DNA from: Roseovarius tolerans
Lineage (GTDB): Bacteria; Pseudomonadota; Alphaproteobacteria; Rhodobacterales; Rhodobacteraceae
DNA length: 64,000 nt
Direction of reading: 5' to 3'
Assembly (NCBI RefSeq): GCF_900109855.1
Contig: NZ_FOBO01000011.1
Coordinates: 62,001 to 126,000, forward strand
The notes below the pieces were generated by a model that saw only the letters and a list, made by a program, of their open reading frames with translations, was not told the origin of the DNA and did no database searches. The position numbers and the translations under genes are program-made. Positions 52,338 to 60,935 of the stretch are shown here, piece after piece; the stretch's first letter is position 1; every line of letters begins with the position of its first letter.

Positions 52338-53645
52338 ATGCAACTGTCAGATATCAGGCAAAGCCCGTATTGGCATGATCAGATCGGCGCGCCGCCGACG
52401 CTGCCGACCGGGCTGCCGAAGACGGTCGATGTCCTGATCGTCGGGGCGGGCTATACCGGGTTGAGTGCAGCGATCACGACGGCGCGCGGCGGGCGCTCGA
52501 CGCTTGTGCTGGAGGCCGAAGATCCCGGCTATGGATGCAGCACCCGCAACGGCGGGCAGATCAGCACCAGCGTCAAGCCCTCGCTGGACAAGTTGGCCGC
52601 GAAATTCGGCGCGGAGCGCGCAAGAGGCATCCGTATGGAGGGGGCCAAGGCACTGACATGGATCGGCGATTTTATCGCGGATGAGGGGCTGGACTGCGAT
52701 TTTCGCCGGGTCGGACGGTTTCATGCCGCGCACACGCCGCAGCATTACGAGGACCTTGTTCGCGACGCCGAGAAAATGCGCCAGCGCGAGAATATCGAAA
52801 GCTTTGCCGTGCCGCGCCATGAGCAGCGTAGCCAGTTGGGCACCGATGCCTATTTCGGGGGCGTCGTGTTTTCGGCGCATTGCTCGGTTCATCCGGGCAA
52901 GTTTCACCGTGAATTGCTGCGCCTTTGCCTTGCGGAGGGGGTGCAGGTGGTCGGCCAATGCCGGGTGACGCGGATCGCGCGCACCGCGTCGGGGTTCCGG
53001 GTGGAAACCGCCAAGGGACCGGTCGAGGCCCGGGATGTGATCGTCGCCACCAACGGATATACCACCTCGCTGACGCCGTGGCTGCAACGCCGCGTGATCC
53101 CCATCGGCAGCTATATCATCGCCACCGAGGAATTGCCCGAGGCCACCATCGACACGCTCTTTCCCGGCGACCGCATCGCCAGCGACACCTGCAAGGTGGT
53201 CTATTACTACCGCGCCTCGCCCGACCGGCGGCGCGTGCTCTTCGGCGGGCGGGTATCGGCCTCCGAGACGACGCCGCTGGCCGGTGCCGCCCGGCTGCGG
53301 CAGGACATGTGCCGCATCTTCCCCGAACTGGAGGGCGTCGGGCTGTCGCATGCCTGGAGCGGGACCGTCGCTTACAGTTTCGACGAACTGGCCCATACCG
53401 GCGTGCATGACGGCGTGCATTACGCGATGGGGTATTGCGGCTCGGGCGTGTCGATGGCGCCCTATCTGGGAATGCGGGCCGGGCAGAAGGTGCTGGGCCT
53501 GCAAGAGGGCGTCACGGCCTTCGACGGTCTGCCGTTTCCGACGCGCCCGCTCTACCAGGGCAAGCCATGGTTTCTGCCTGCCGCGGTGGCCTGGTATCGC
53601 TGGAACGACCAACGACAGTTTCGCAAGGCAATAGGTATGAGTTGA
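52338..53645 (+). CDS. FAD-dependent amine oxidase (DAO family, PuuB-like)
   Basis: 435 residues from ATG 52338 (MQLSDIRQSPYWHD), the start shared with PuuB-like proteins; 52299 is an alternative. GAGYTG (36-41) is the FAD dinucleotide site, CSTRNGGQISTSVKPSLDKL (about 66-85) the typical DAO block, and a C-terminal VHYAMGYCGSGVSMAPYLGM completes the family. Relatives oxidise gamma-glutamylputrescine or other N-alkyl amino acids and amines. It precedes a polyamine-type ABC importer, which supports an amine substrate. Confidence 0.9.
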   Translation: MQLSDIRQSPYWHDQIGAPPTLPTGLPKTVDVLIVGAGYTGLSAAITTARGGRSTLVLEAEDPGYGCSTRNGGQISTSVKPSLDKLAAKFGAERARGIRMEGAKALTWIGDFIADEGLDCDFRRVGRFHAAHTPQHYEDLVRDAEKMRQRENIESFAVPRHEQRSQLGTDAYFGGVVFSAHCSVHPGKFHRELLRLCLAEGVQVVGQCRVTRIARTASGFRVETAKGPVEARDVIVATNGYTTSLTPWLQRRVIPIGSYIIATEELPEATIDTLFPGDRIASDTCKVVYYYRASPDRRRVLFGGRVSASETTPLAGAARLRQDMCRIFPELEGVGLSHAWSGTVAYSFDELAHTGVHDGVHYAMGYCGSGVSMAPYLGMRAGQKVLGLQEGVTAFDGLPFPTRPLYQGKPWFLPAAVAWYRWNDQRQFRKAIGMS

Positions 53646-53821
53646 CGGCCCGGGCAGGGCGCGCAGAGCCGCGTTTGCACCGGTATTAACGGATCGAAAC
53701 CAAGGTTAAGAAATCGAAATTTCATTTGCTCCGATCGTGCCAGCACAATTGTGACAGATGGATGTAGAGACGGTGCCTTGCCTGCCCTGTGACTGATGGG
53801 CAAACGGCAAGCCCGGGAGAC

Positions 53822-53855
53822 CCATAAAAACCATAAGGCCATAAAAACCATAAGG
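53822..53855 (+). repeat. Perfect tandem duplication of 17 bp in the leader of the binding-protein gene
   Basis: CCATAAAAACCATAAGG occurs twice in a row (53822-53838, 53839-53855), each with an internal CCATAA doublet. The second copy runs into the Shine-Dalgarno AGGGAGGA (53853-53860), so the ribosome site borders the repeat. Confidence 0.9.
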
Positions 53856-53866
53856 GAGGAAAATTG

Positions 53867-54907
53867 ATGAAAACGAAAACAATCCTGACACTCTCCGCCG
53901 CACTCATGGCGACCACCGCGATGGCGGCGGACAAGAGCGTGACCATCGCATCCTGGGGCGGCTCCTATCAGGAGGCGCAGAGCAAGGCGCTGTTCGAACC
54001 CGCCGCCGCCAATACCGGCATCGAGGTCAAGCAGGAAACCTATGGCGGCATGTCGGACGTGCGGCTTCAGGTGCAGACCGGGCAGGTGACGCTCGATATC
54101 GTGGCCAGCGGCTCTGGCTCGGCGGCGCGTGCGGCGGCCGAGGGGCTGCTGGAGAAACTCGATTACAGCGTGATTGACGTCTCGACCTTCTATCCCTCGC
54201 TCTATAGCGATTACTGTGTCGGCGGCGATGTGTTCTCGACGGTCTATGCCTGGAACACCAATACCTACGGCGAGGACGGGCCGCAAAGCTGGGCGGATTT
54301 CTGGGATGTCGAGAAATTCCCCGGCAGTCGCGCCTATCGCGGCAGCGTGGCGGGTGCGCTGGAACCGGCACTGATGGCCGATGGTGTGGCCCCCGAGGAT
54401 GTCTACGCTATGCTCGACAGTGAAGAGGGCATCGAGCGTGCGATCGACAAGATCCGCGAACTCAAGCCGAATATCTCGGTCTTCTGGTCCTCGGGCGCGC
54501 AGCACGCGCAGTTGATGAAGGATGGCGAGGTCGACATGGCCACAGGCTGGAATGGCCGGTTCGACAATGCGCGGGCGGACGGTGGCAAGGTGGCCTATTC
54601 CTTCAATCAGGCGCTGCTGGATTACGATTGCTTTGGTATTCCGAAAGGGGCGCCCAACAAGGATACGGCGATGGAATTCCTCGCGGAGATTTCCAAGGCC
54701 GAGTATCAGGACGACCTGCCGAAATACATCACCTATGGCCCGACCAACAAGGCCGCCTACGACACCGGAGAGATCACCGCCGAGGTGGCGGCGGGGCTGC
54801 CCTCGTCGCCCGATAACGCGGCGTTGCAGCTGCCGATTTCGCTGGACTGGTATGCCAAGTGGGAAACCATCGCCGCCGAGATGTACCAGGAGATGCTGAC
54901 CGAGTAA
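53867..54907 (+). CDS. Polyamine-type ABC transporter substrate-binding protein
   Basis: 346 residues from ATG 53867 (AGGGAGGA 6 nt upstream; a TTG one codon earlier is unused). Sec signal TLSAALMATTAMAA. PotD/SBP_bac_8-like fold: VTIASWGGSYQEAQSKALFE near 27-46, then YGGMSDVRLQVQTGQ and CVGGDVFSTVYAWNT. The ABC, two-permease arrangement downstream matches spermidine/putrescine importers; the ligand may be another organic cation or a phosphonate. A tandem 17-bp repeat precedes it. Confidence 0.9.
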   Translation: MKTKTILTLSAALMATTAMAADKSVTIASWGGSYQEAQSKALFEPAAANTGIEVKQETYGGMSDVRLQVQTGQVTLDIVASGSGSAARAAAEGLLEKLDYSVIDVSTFYPSLYSDYCVGGDVFSTVYAWNTNTYGEDGPQSWADFWDVEKFPGSRAYRGSVAGALEPALMADGVAPEDVYAMLDSEEGIERAIDKIRELKPNISVFWSSGAQHAQLMKDGEVDMATGWNGRFDNARADGGKVAYSFNQALLDYDCFGIPKGAPNKDTAMEFLAEISKAEYQDDLPKYITYGPTNKAAYDTGEITAEVAAGLPSSPDNAALQLPISLDWYAKWETIAAEMYQEMLTE

Positions 54908-54986
54908 GACGGTCCATCCGATGAAATCCGAAAGCGGGCGCTGCGGCGCCCGCTGGTTTCCCGAACGAAGATTGCGAGGGTTTGCC

Positions 54987-56075
54987 GTGACGTCCCGAAA
55001 CTCCGACGCGTTGCCGATCTCGATCCGGAACGTCACCAAGACCTATGGAGCCGTCCACGCGTTGAACGATGTATCGCTCGAGGTTGAAAGCGGTGAATTT
55101 CTGACCCTGCTTGGCCCCTCGGGGTCGGGCAAGACCACGCTCCTGATGGTGCTCGCGGGGTTTACCCGGCCCGATTGCGGCAGTCTGAAATTCGGCGATC
55201 GCGAGGTGATCCGCACCCCGCCGCATCTGCGCGACGTGGGCATGACCTTTCAAAGCTACGCCCTTTTTCCGCATATGACGGTGGCGGGCAATGTTGGCTA
55301 TCCGCTGAAACTGCGCAAGGTGTCCAAGCCCGATATCGCCGCCCGCGTCGAGGCCGCGCTGGACACCGTGCAACTGGGCGGCTTTGGCGACCGGCGTATC
55401 GACCAGCTTTCGGGGGGGCAGCGCCAGCGTGTCGCGGTGGCTCGTGCCATCGTGTTCGAGCCGCGCATCCTGTTGATGGACGAGCCGCTCTCGGCGCTCG
55501 ACAAGAAACTGCGCGATCAGATGCAGATCGAACTGCGCCATCTGCATGAAAAACTGGGGATGACCACGGTCTATGTCACCCATGACCAGCGCGAGGCGCT
55601 GACCATGTCGGACCGGATCGCGGTGGTGAATCACGGGCGGATTATGCAACTGGCGACGCCGCGCGACCTCTATGACCGTCCCGCCAACCGCTTCGTGGCC
55701 GATTTCATCGGTGAATCCACCTTCCTGCCGGTATCTCGTCAGGGTCAGACGATCCTGTTCGACGGTCAGCCCTTGCTGCACGATATTCCCGCGCCCGACA
55801 CCGACACCCTGTCGCTGATGGTGCGCCCCGAACGTGTGGTGCTATCGCGCGATGGGCCGCGCGAGGGGGCCAACAACTTTGCCGCCACCGCGACCGACGT
55901 GGTCTATCAGGGCGACAGCTACCTGCTGCATGCCGCGCTGGCCAGTGGCGGCCAGATCGTTCTGCGCGGCGCGATGCGCGGGGCCAATGTCACGTCGCTG
56001 CCATCGGTCGGAGACGCGCTGACCCTGTGCCTGGCCCCCGAGGATACCGTCCTGATCGACGGGAGCGAGCAGTAG
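54987..56075 (+). CDS. Polyamine-type ABC transporter ATP-binding protein (PotA-like)
   Basis: 362 residues from GTG 54987, with GAGGG 7 nt upstream; ATG 54921 has no ribosome site. Walker A GPSGSGKTT (about 42-50), signature LSGGQRQRVAVARA (about 141-154), Walker B LLMDEPLSALD. A C-terminal TOBE_2 domain (about 275-355) contains SLMVRPERVV and VYQGDSYLLHA. Couples ATP hydrolysis to import through the two permeases that follow after 1 nt. Confidence 0.92.
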   Translation: MTSRNSDALPISIRNVTKTYGAVHALNDVSLEVESGEFLTLLGPSGSGKTTLLMVLAGFTRPDCGSLKFGDREVIRTPPHLRDVGMTFQSYALFPHMTVAGNVGYPLKLRKVSKPDIAARVEAALDTVQLGGFGDRRIDQLSGGQRQRVAVARAIVFEPRILLMDEPLSALDKKLRDQMQIELRHLHEKLGMTTVYVTHDQREALTMSDRIAVVNHGRIMQLATPRDLYDRPANRFVADFIGESTFLPVSRQGQTILFDGQPLLHDIPAPDTDTLSLMVRPERVVLSRDGPREGANNFAATATDVVYQGDSYLLHAALASGGQIVLRGAMRGANVTSLPSVGDALTLCLAPEDTVLIDGSEQ

Positions 56076-56076
56076 G

Positions 56077-56961
56077 ATGCAGGCGCTGAGGACAAACGAG
56101 GCGGGCCTGAGACGCGACGAATGGCTGGAACGGCTCAAGCTGTTTGGCCTCGGCTCACCGGCGATCCTGCTGATCCTGATCATTCTGGTCATCCCGGTGG
56201 GCTGGCTGTTTTATGTCTCGTTCATCGGCGCCGATGGAACGTTTTCGCTGGAGAATTACGAGCGGATGCTGAGGCGCAAATCCTATGCGCGGATTTTCCA
56301 GACCACGTTCGAGGTCAGTTTCCTGACCACGGGCCTGTGCATCCTGATCGGCTATCCGCTGGCCTATTTTATCTCGGGGCTGCCCAACCGGATCGCCAAC
56401 CTGTGCCTGATCACGGTGCTGTTGCCGTTCTGGACCTCGCTGCTGGTGCGCACCTATGCATGGCTGGTGCTGTTGCAGAAACGCGGGTTGGTGAATGAAT
56501 GGGCGATGTCGCTGGGGCTGTGGGACGAGCCGATCAAGATGGTCCACAACATGACCGGCACGCTGATCGGCATGGTCCATATCATGCTGCCCTTTCTGAT
56601 CCTGCCGGTCTATGGCGCGATGCGGGCGATCGACCGCGACCTGATGAAGGCCGCCGCCAATCTGGGCGCGAGCCCGCGGCACGCCTTCTGGACGGTGTTC
56701 TTTCCGCTGACCTTGCCGGGCCTCTTTGCCGGGTCGCTGATGGTGTTCATCCTGTGCCTTGGCTTTTTCGTCACCCCGGCGGTGCTGGGTGGTGGCAAGG
56801 TCATCATGGTGTCGATGAAGATCGTCTCGAATATCGAGTTGTTCGTGAACTGGGGTGCGGCCAGCGCGCTGGGGGTGGTGCTGCTGGTCTCAACGGTGGC
56901 GATCCTCTGGATCGCGTCGCGGTTCCTGAACCTTGAGAAGATGACCGGGGGAGGGCACTGA
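56077..56961 (+). CDS. Polyamine-type ABC permease (PotB-like)
   Basis: 294 residues with six membrane helices. EAA-type loop ANLGASPRHAFWTVFFPLTL near 193-212, and PFLILPVYGAMRAIDRDLMK before it. It starts one base after the ATPase stop and ends at 56961, sharing a base with the next start (TGATG). Forms the translocation pore with the next gene. Confidence 0.92.
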   Translation: MQALRTNEAGLRRDEWLERLKLFGLGSPAILLILIILVIPVGWLFYVSFIGADGTFSLENYERMLRRKSYARIFQTTFEVSFLTTGLCILIGYPLAYFISGLPNRIANLCLITVLLPFWTSLLVRTYAWLVLLQKRGLVNEWAMSLGLWDEPIKMVHNMTGTLIGMVHIMLPFLILPVYGAMRAIDRDLMKAAANLGASPRHAFWTVFFPLTLPGLFAGSLMVFILCLGFFVTPAVLGGGKVIMVSMKIVSNIELFVNWGAASALGVVLLVSTVAILWIASRFLNLEKMTGGGH

Positions 56962-57797
56962 TGCTGCGCTGGTTCCGAAGCCCCGCGACCGAAACCCAGA
57001 TCACCCATGGCCAGCGGCTGTGGCTCTACGTGCTTGCGGTCGTCATCATGGTCCTGCTGGTCACCCCGACCCTGATCGTGATCCCGATGTCCTTCTCCGA
57101 CAGCCAGTATCTGGAGTTTCCGCCCGACACATGGTCGATGCGCTGGTACGATCACTATTTCGGCTCGCCTGAATGGATGCGGGCAACGGTCACCTCGTTC
57201 AAGGCGGCCATCCTGACCATGCTGCTTGCCACGCCCATCGGCGTGCTGGCGGCCTACGGGTTGCATTGCTCGAAGGTGCGCTTTGTGCGCGCGGCCTTTG
57301 TGCTGATGATCACGCCGATGATGGTGCCGGTGGTGCTGGTCGCGATCGGGGCGTTCTATGCCTATGTGCAGTTGCAGATCCTCTACACGCTGACCGGGCT
57401 GGTGCTGGCGCATACGGTGCTGGCCCTGCCGCTGGTGGTGATCGTCACCGGATCGGCGCTCAAGGGCTTTGACATGAGCCAGGAGGCGGCCGCGCGCAGC
57501 CTCGGCGCGCCGCGCTGGAAGGCGTTTCTGACCGTGACCCTGCCGCAGATCCGCTTTGCCGTCGTCACTAGCGCGCTGCTGGCCTTTCTGACCTCGTTCG
57601 ACGAGGTGGTCGTGGCGATGTTCATCTCGGGGGGTGACAATCCGACGCTGACGCGCAACATGTTCAATGCCCTGCGCGACCAGATCGACCCGACCATAGC
57701 CTCGATCTCGACCATCATGATCCTGGTGACCACAGGCATGATGGTGCTGGCGCAGCTCTTCGGGCAGCAAAAAGAGCCAACGCGACCGAAAGACTGA
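56961..57797 (+). CDS. Polyamine-type ABC permease (PotC-like)
   Basis: 278 residues, six membrane helices. EAA loop AARSLGAPRWKAFLTVTLPQ near 176-195, then FLTSFDEVVVAMFISGGDNP, the classical PotC/YdcV signature. Coupled to the preceding permease by TGATG. The C-terminal FGQQKEPTRPKD is basic and cytosolic. Confidence 0.92.
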   Translation: MLRWFRSPATETQITHGQRLWLYVLAVVIMVLLVTPTLIVIPMSFSDSQYLEFPPDTWSMRWYDHYFGSPEWMRATVTSFKAAILTMLLATPIGVLAAYGLHCSKVRFVRAAFVLMITPMMVPVVLVAIGAFYAYVQLQILYTLTGLVLAHTVLALPLVVIVTGSALKGFDMSQEAAARSLGAPRWKAFLTVTLPQIRFAVVTSALLAFLTSFDEVVVAMFISGGDNPTLTRNMFNALRDQIDPTIASISTIMILVTTGMMVLAQLFGQQKEPTRPKD

Positions 57798-57838
57798 ATG
57801 TGCCCTGACGCGGCCCCCTGCATCCAGAAAGTCCGACC

Positions 57839-58204
57839 ATGATTGACCTGCAGACCTTTGCCGATCTCGCCTCCGTTCCGCTGGGGGCCTTCGCCGACAA
57901 ACCGACATCCCTGACCCAAGGCCAGACTGAGGCATCAGCCGTGCTGTGGACCTCAGAGGAGGGCCGGACCAAGATCGGTGTCTGGGAATGCACGCCGGGC
58001 CGGTTCACCGCCGACAGGTCCGCAGCGGGAGAATACTGCCATATCCTGTCCGGGCGGGCCACGGTCACCAACGCCGATGGCAGCGGCAGCCGCGACATCG
58101 GGCCGGGGGATCTGCTGGTGCTGCCGCAGGGCTGGACCGGCGAGTGGGTGATCCATGAGCACATGCGCAAACTTTTTGTCCTCAGCGCGGACCCCGCTCT
58201 CTAG
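57839..58204 (+). CDS. Cupin-domain protein (DUF861-type)
   Basis: 121 residues: WECTPGRFTADRS, then GEYCHILSGRATVTNADGSG (about 65-84) and the second cupin block DIGPGDLLVLPQGWTGEWVI. Single-domain cupin of the (S)-ureidoglycine aminohydrolase/EutQ-like class; the second metal histidine is partly replaced, so it may be a binding rather than a catalytic protein. Located 41 nt after the permease and directly before the GMC gene. In similar operons such cupins accompany amine oxidation genes. Confidence 0.82.
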   Translation: MIDLQTFADLASVPLGAFADKPTSLTQGQTEASAVLWTSEEGRTKIGVWECTPGRFTADRSAAGEYCHILSGRATVTNADGSGSRDIGPGDLLVLPQGWTGEWVIHEHMRKLFVLSADPAL

Positions 58205-59878
58205 ATGTCCGGCGCAAGGGTGCCTGAGCCCGCAATGACCGAATACGATTTCATCGTCGTGGGCGCAGGCTCGGCGGGATGCGTTCTGGCCAACCGGCTG
58301 AGTGCGAGCGGCCGGTTCAGCGTGCTACTGCTTGAGGCGGGTGGCAGCGATCTGAATTTCTGGATCTGGATGCCGATCGGCTATGGCAAGACCTTCTACA
58401 AGCCTTCGGTCAACTGGATGTACCACACCGAGCCCGACCCGGCGCTTAACGGGCGGGTGTCCTACTGGCCGCGCGGCAAGGTTCTGGGCGGATCAAGCTC
58501 GATCAACGCGATGGTCTATATCCGGGGACAGGCCCGCGATTTCGACGAGTGGAAGGCGATGGGCAATCCCGGCTGGGGCTGGAGGGACGTGCTGCCCTAT
58601 TTCCGCAAGTCCGAGACCAATGATCGTGGCGGCGATGCGTTTCGCGGCGACAGCGGGCCGGTTCATGTCGCCACCATGAACCGCGACCTGCACCCGCTCT
58701 GCCACGACTTCATTGCCGCCGGAAAAGAGCTTCAGTTCCCCCACAACCCCGATTTCAACGGGGCCGGGCAGGAGGGCGTGGGCACCTATCAGAATACCGC
58801 CCGTGCCGGAATGCGCATGTCGACCGCACGCGCCTATCTGCGCCCGGCGCGGCACCGCGCCAACCTGCGGGTCGAGACACATGCGCTGGCCGAACGGGTA
58901 CTGTGCGAGGGCAAGCAGGCGGTCGGGCTGCGGTATCGGCAGAACGGTCAAATCGTTGAGGCCCGCGCGCGCCGCGAGGTGATCCTGTCGGCGGGGGCCG
59001 TCAACTCGCCGCAACTGCTGCAACTGTCGGGCATCGGCCCCGGCGCGCTGCTGGCGGCGAAGGGGGGCAATGTTGTTCACGCGCTCGACGGGGTGGGGCG
59101 GAACTTGCAAGACCATCTCGGTCTCGACTATCTCTACCGCTCACGGGTGCCAACCCTGAACAATCAGCTTTACCCGTGGTATGGCAAGCTCTGGCACGGG
59201 CTGCGCTATGTTCTGACCCGGCGCGGGCCGCTGTCACTTGGCGTCAATCAGGCGGGCGGCTTCGTGCGGTCGCGCCCGGGGCTCGATCATCCGAACATGC
59301 AACTGTTCTTCTCGCCGGTGAGCTATACTAAGGCCCCGCCGGGCAAGCGCCCGCTGATGAATCCCGACCCGTTTCCGGGGTTCCTGCTGGGCGTGCAGCC
59401 AACCCGACCGACAAGCCGGGGCCATCTGGAAATCCGCTCGCCGGACCCGTCCGAGGCCCCGGCGATCTACCCCAATTACCTCGCCACCGATATCGACCTT
59501 CAGGAAATGCTCGAAGGCGCGCGGCTGATGCGCCGCTTTGCCGAAGCCCCGGCGCTGGCCCGGCTGATCGAGGCCGAACTTCTGCCCGGCCCGCATGTGC
59601 AGAGCGAAGACGATCTGATCGCAGATGTCAGGAACCGGGCCGGAACCGTGTTTCACCCGGTTAGCACTTGCCGGATGGGGCCCGATGCGCGGCACGACGT
59701 GGTCGACGCGCGCCTTCGGGTGCACGGGATGGGCGGGCTGCGCGTGGTCGATGCCTCGATCTTTCCGACGCTGACCTCGGGCAACACCAATGCCCCGGCG
59801 ATCATGGTCGGCGAAAAGGGCGCGGACATGATCCTCGAAGACTGCGGGTCAGGCGGGTCGTGCCAAGACCGCAGTTAA
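58205..59878 (+). CDS. GMC-family dehydrogenase (choline dehydrogenase-like)
   Basis: 557 residues from ATG 58205, which abuts the cupin stop; M11 (58235, [12 protein letters not shown]) is possible. FAD site [15 protein letters not shown] signature [20 protein letters not shown] and C-terminal [10 protein letters not shown] with the catalytic His, then [18 protein letters not shown]. Similar in kind to betA at 44.9 kb but in a different operon and with a different sequence; it probably oxidises an alcohol intermediate from the imported amine. An APAIM-type end is typical of alcohol/choline dehydrogenases. Confidence 0.88.
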   Translation: MSGARVPEPAMTEYDFIVVGAGSAGCVLANRLSASGRFSVLLLEAGGSDLNFWIWMPIGYGKTFYKPSVNWMYHTEPDPALNGRVSYWPRGKVLGGSSSINAMVYIRGQARDFDEWKAMGNPGWGWRDVLPYFRKSETNDRGGDAFRGDSGPVHVATMNRDLHPLCHDFIAAGKELQFPHNPDFNGAGQEGVGTYQNTARAGMRMSTARAYLRPARHRANLRVETHALAERVLCEGKQAVGLRYRQNGQIVEARARREVILSAGAVNSPQLLQLSGIGPGALLAAKGGNVVHALDGVGRNLQDHLGLDYLYRSRVPTLNNQLYPWYGKLWHGLRYVLTRRGPLSLGVNQAGGFVRSRPGLDHPNMQLFFSPVSYTKAPPGKRPLMNPDPFPGFLLGVQPTRPTSRGHLEIRSPDPSEAPAIYPNYLATDIDLQEMLEGARLMRRFAEAPALARLIEAELLPGPHVQSEDDLIADVRNRAGTVFHPVSTCRMGPDARHDVVDARLRVHGMGGLRVVDASIFPTLTSGNTNAPAIMVGEKGADMILEDCGSGGSCQDRS

Positions 59879-59929
59879 CAAAACAGTAATTTGTCTAGCG
59901 ACGTATTCCGGTTTCCTTATAGTGACGGC

Positions 59930-60844
59930 ATGCATCTTAAGCTGCGCCATCTCGAGGTTTTCCACGCCGTCATGGAAGAGGGCTCCGTCTCCAAGGCGGC
60001 GGACCGGCTGTATCTGACGCAACCGGCGATCAGCATCGCGCTGTCGCGGCTCGAGGACATGCTGGGTTTTCCGCTGTTCCATCGCTCCAAGGGGCATTTC
60101 GCGCCGCGCCCCGAGGCCTATCTGCTGCATATGGATGCGGAACTGTCGATCCTCGCGGTCGAGCAGTTTTCCAACCGGGCGCGGCTGATCAAGCAGGGGG
60201 GCACCGGGTTGCTGCGCGTGGGGGCCATCGGCGCGGCGGCCTTCGGGCTGATGCCGGGGCTGGTGGCGCGCTACACGGCGGACAACCCGCTGGTCGAGAT
60301 CGACCTGAGCGTGCGCAGTTCGCACCAGATTTCCTATCTTGTCGGCAACGGGCAATGCGACATCGGACTGGTCGAGGCCCCGGTCGCCGCGCCATCGCTG
60401 GAGGCCGAGCAGTTTTCGCTGCCCTGCGTCTGCATTTTCCCCGCAGGATCGGAACTCGAGGCCAAGGCGCAGATCACGCCTGCCGATCTCGCGCAGCACC
60501 GGCTGATCGGCATTCAGGAAAGCAACCAGGTGGATCGCCAGCTGCGCGCGGTCTGCGCCGGGGCGGGGTTTGAGATGCGCGCACCTGTCCATGGCTTCTT
60601 TTTTGCCGTCGTGCGCCGGATGGTGGCCGAGGGCGCGGGCATCGCCATCGTGGATGCGCTGAACGGCTGCCTGCCGCCGCAGGACGGGGTCAGCTGGCGG
60701 CCCTTCACCCCCGAGATCCGCTATGACACCGCCCTGATCGTGAAGGCCGGGGCGGAGTTGTCGCTGCCCGCGCGGGCCTTTATCCAGATGATCCGCGACG
60801 AGATGCAGGCACGCGGTAAATTGCCGGACATGGCGACGGTATAA
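59930..60844 (+). CDS. LysR-family transcription regulator
   Basis: 304 residues from ATG 59930 (MHLKLRHLEVFHAVMEEGSV); an upstream TTG is rejected. N-terminal helix-turn-helix SVSKAADRLYLTQPAISIAL (about 19-38), LysR effector domain with GLLRVGAIGAAAFGLMPGLV. The C-terminal RHGFFF-like VHGFFFAVVRRMVAEGAGIA is normal. It lies between the GMC and acyl-CoA synthetase genes, both on its strand; inducer unknown. Confidence 0.92.
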   Translation: MHLKLRHLEVFHAVMEEGSVSKAADRLYLTQPAISIALSRLEDMLGFPLFHRSKGHFAPRPEAYLLHMDAELSILAVEQFSNRARLIKQGGTGLLRVGAIGAAAFGLMPGLVARYTADNPLVEIDLSVRSSHQISYLVGNGQCDIGLVEAPVAAPSLEAEQFSLPCVCIFPAGSELEAKAQITPADLAQHRLIGIQESNQVDRQLRAVCAGAGFEMRAPVHGFFFAVVRRMVAEGAGIAIVDALNGCLPPQDGVSWRPFTPEIRYDTALIVKAGAELSLPARAFIQMIRDEMQARGKLPDMATV

Positions 60845-60935
60845 GCCGGGTAAATCCCTCGTTTCCAATTCGGAATTTCAACTGCCCGCCGGTTGCGACC
60901 AATATCCGGTCTGATCCAACCCGAGAGGCTATGGC

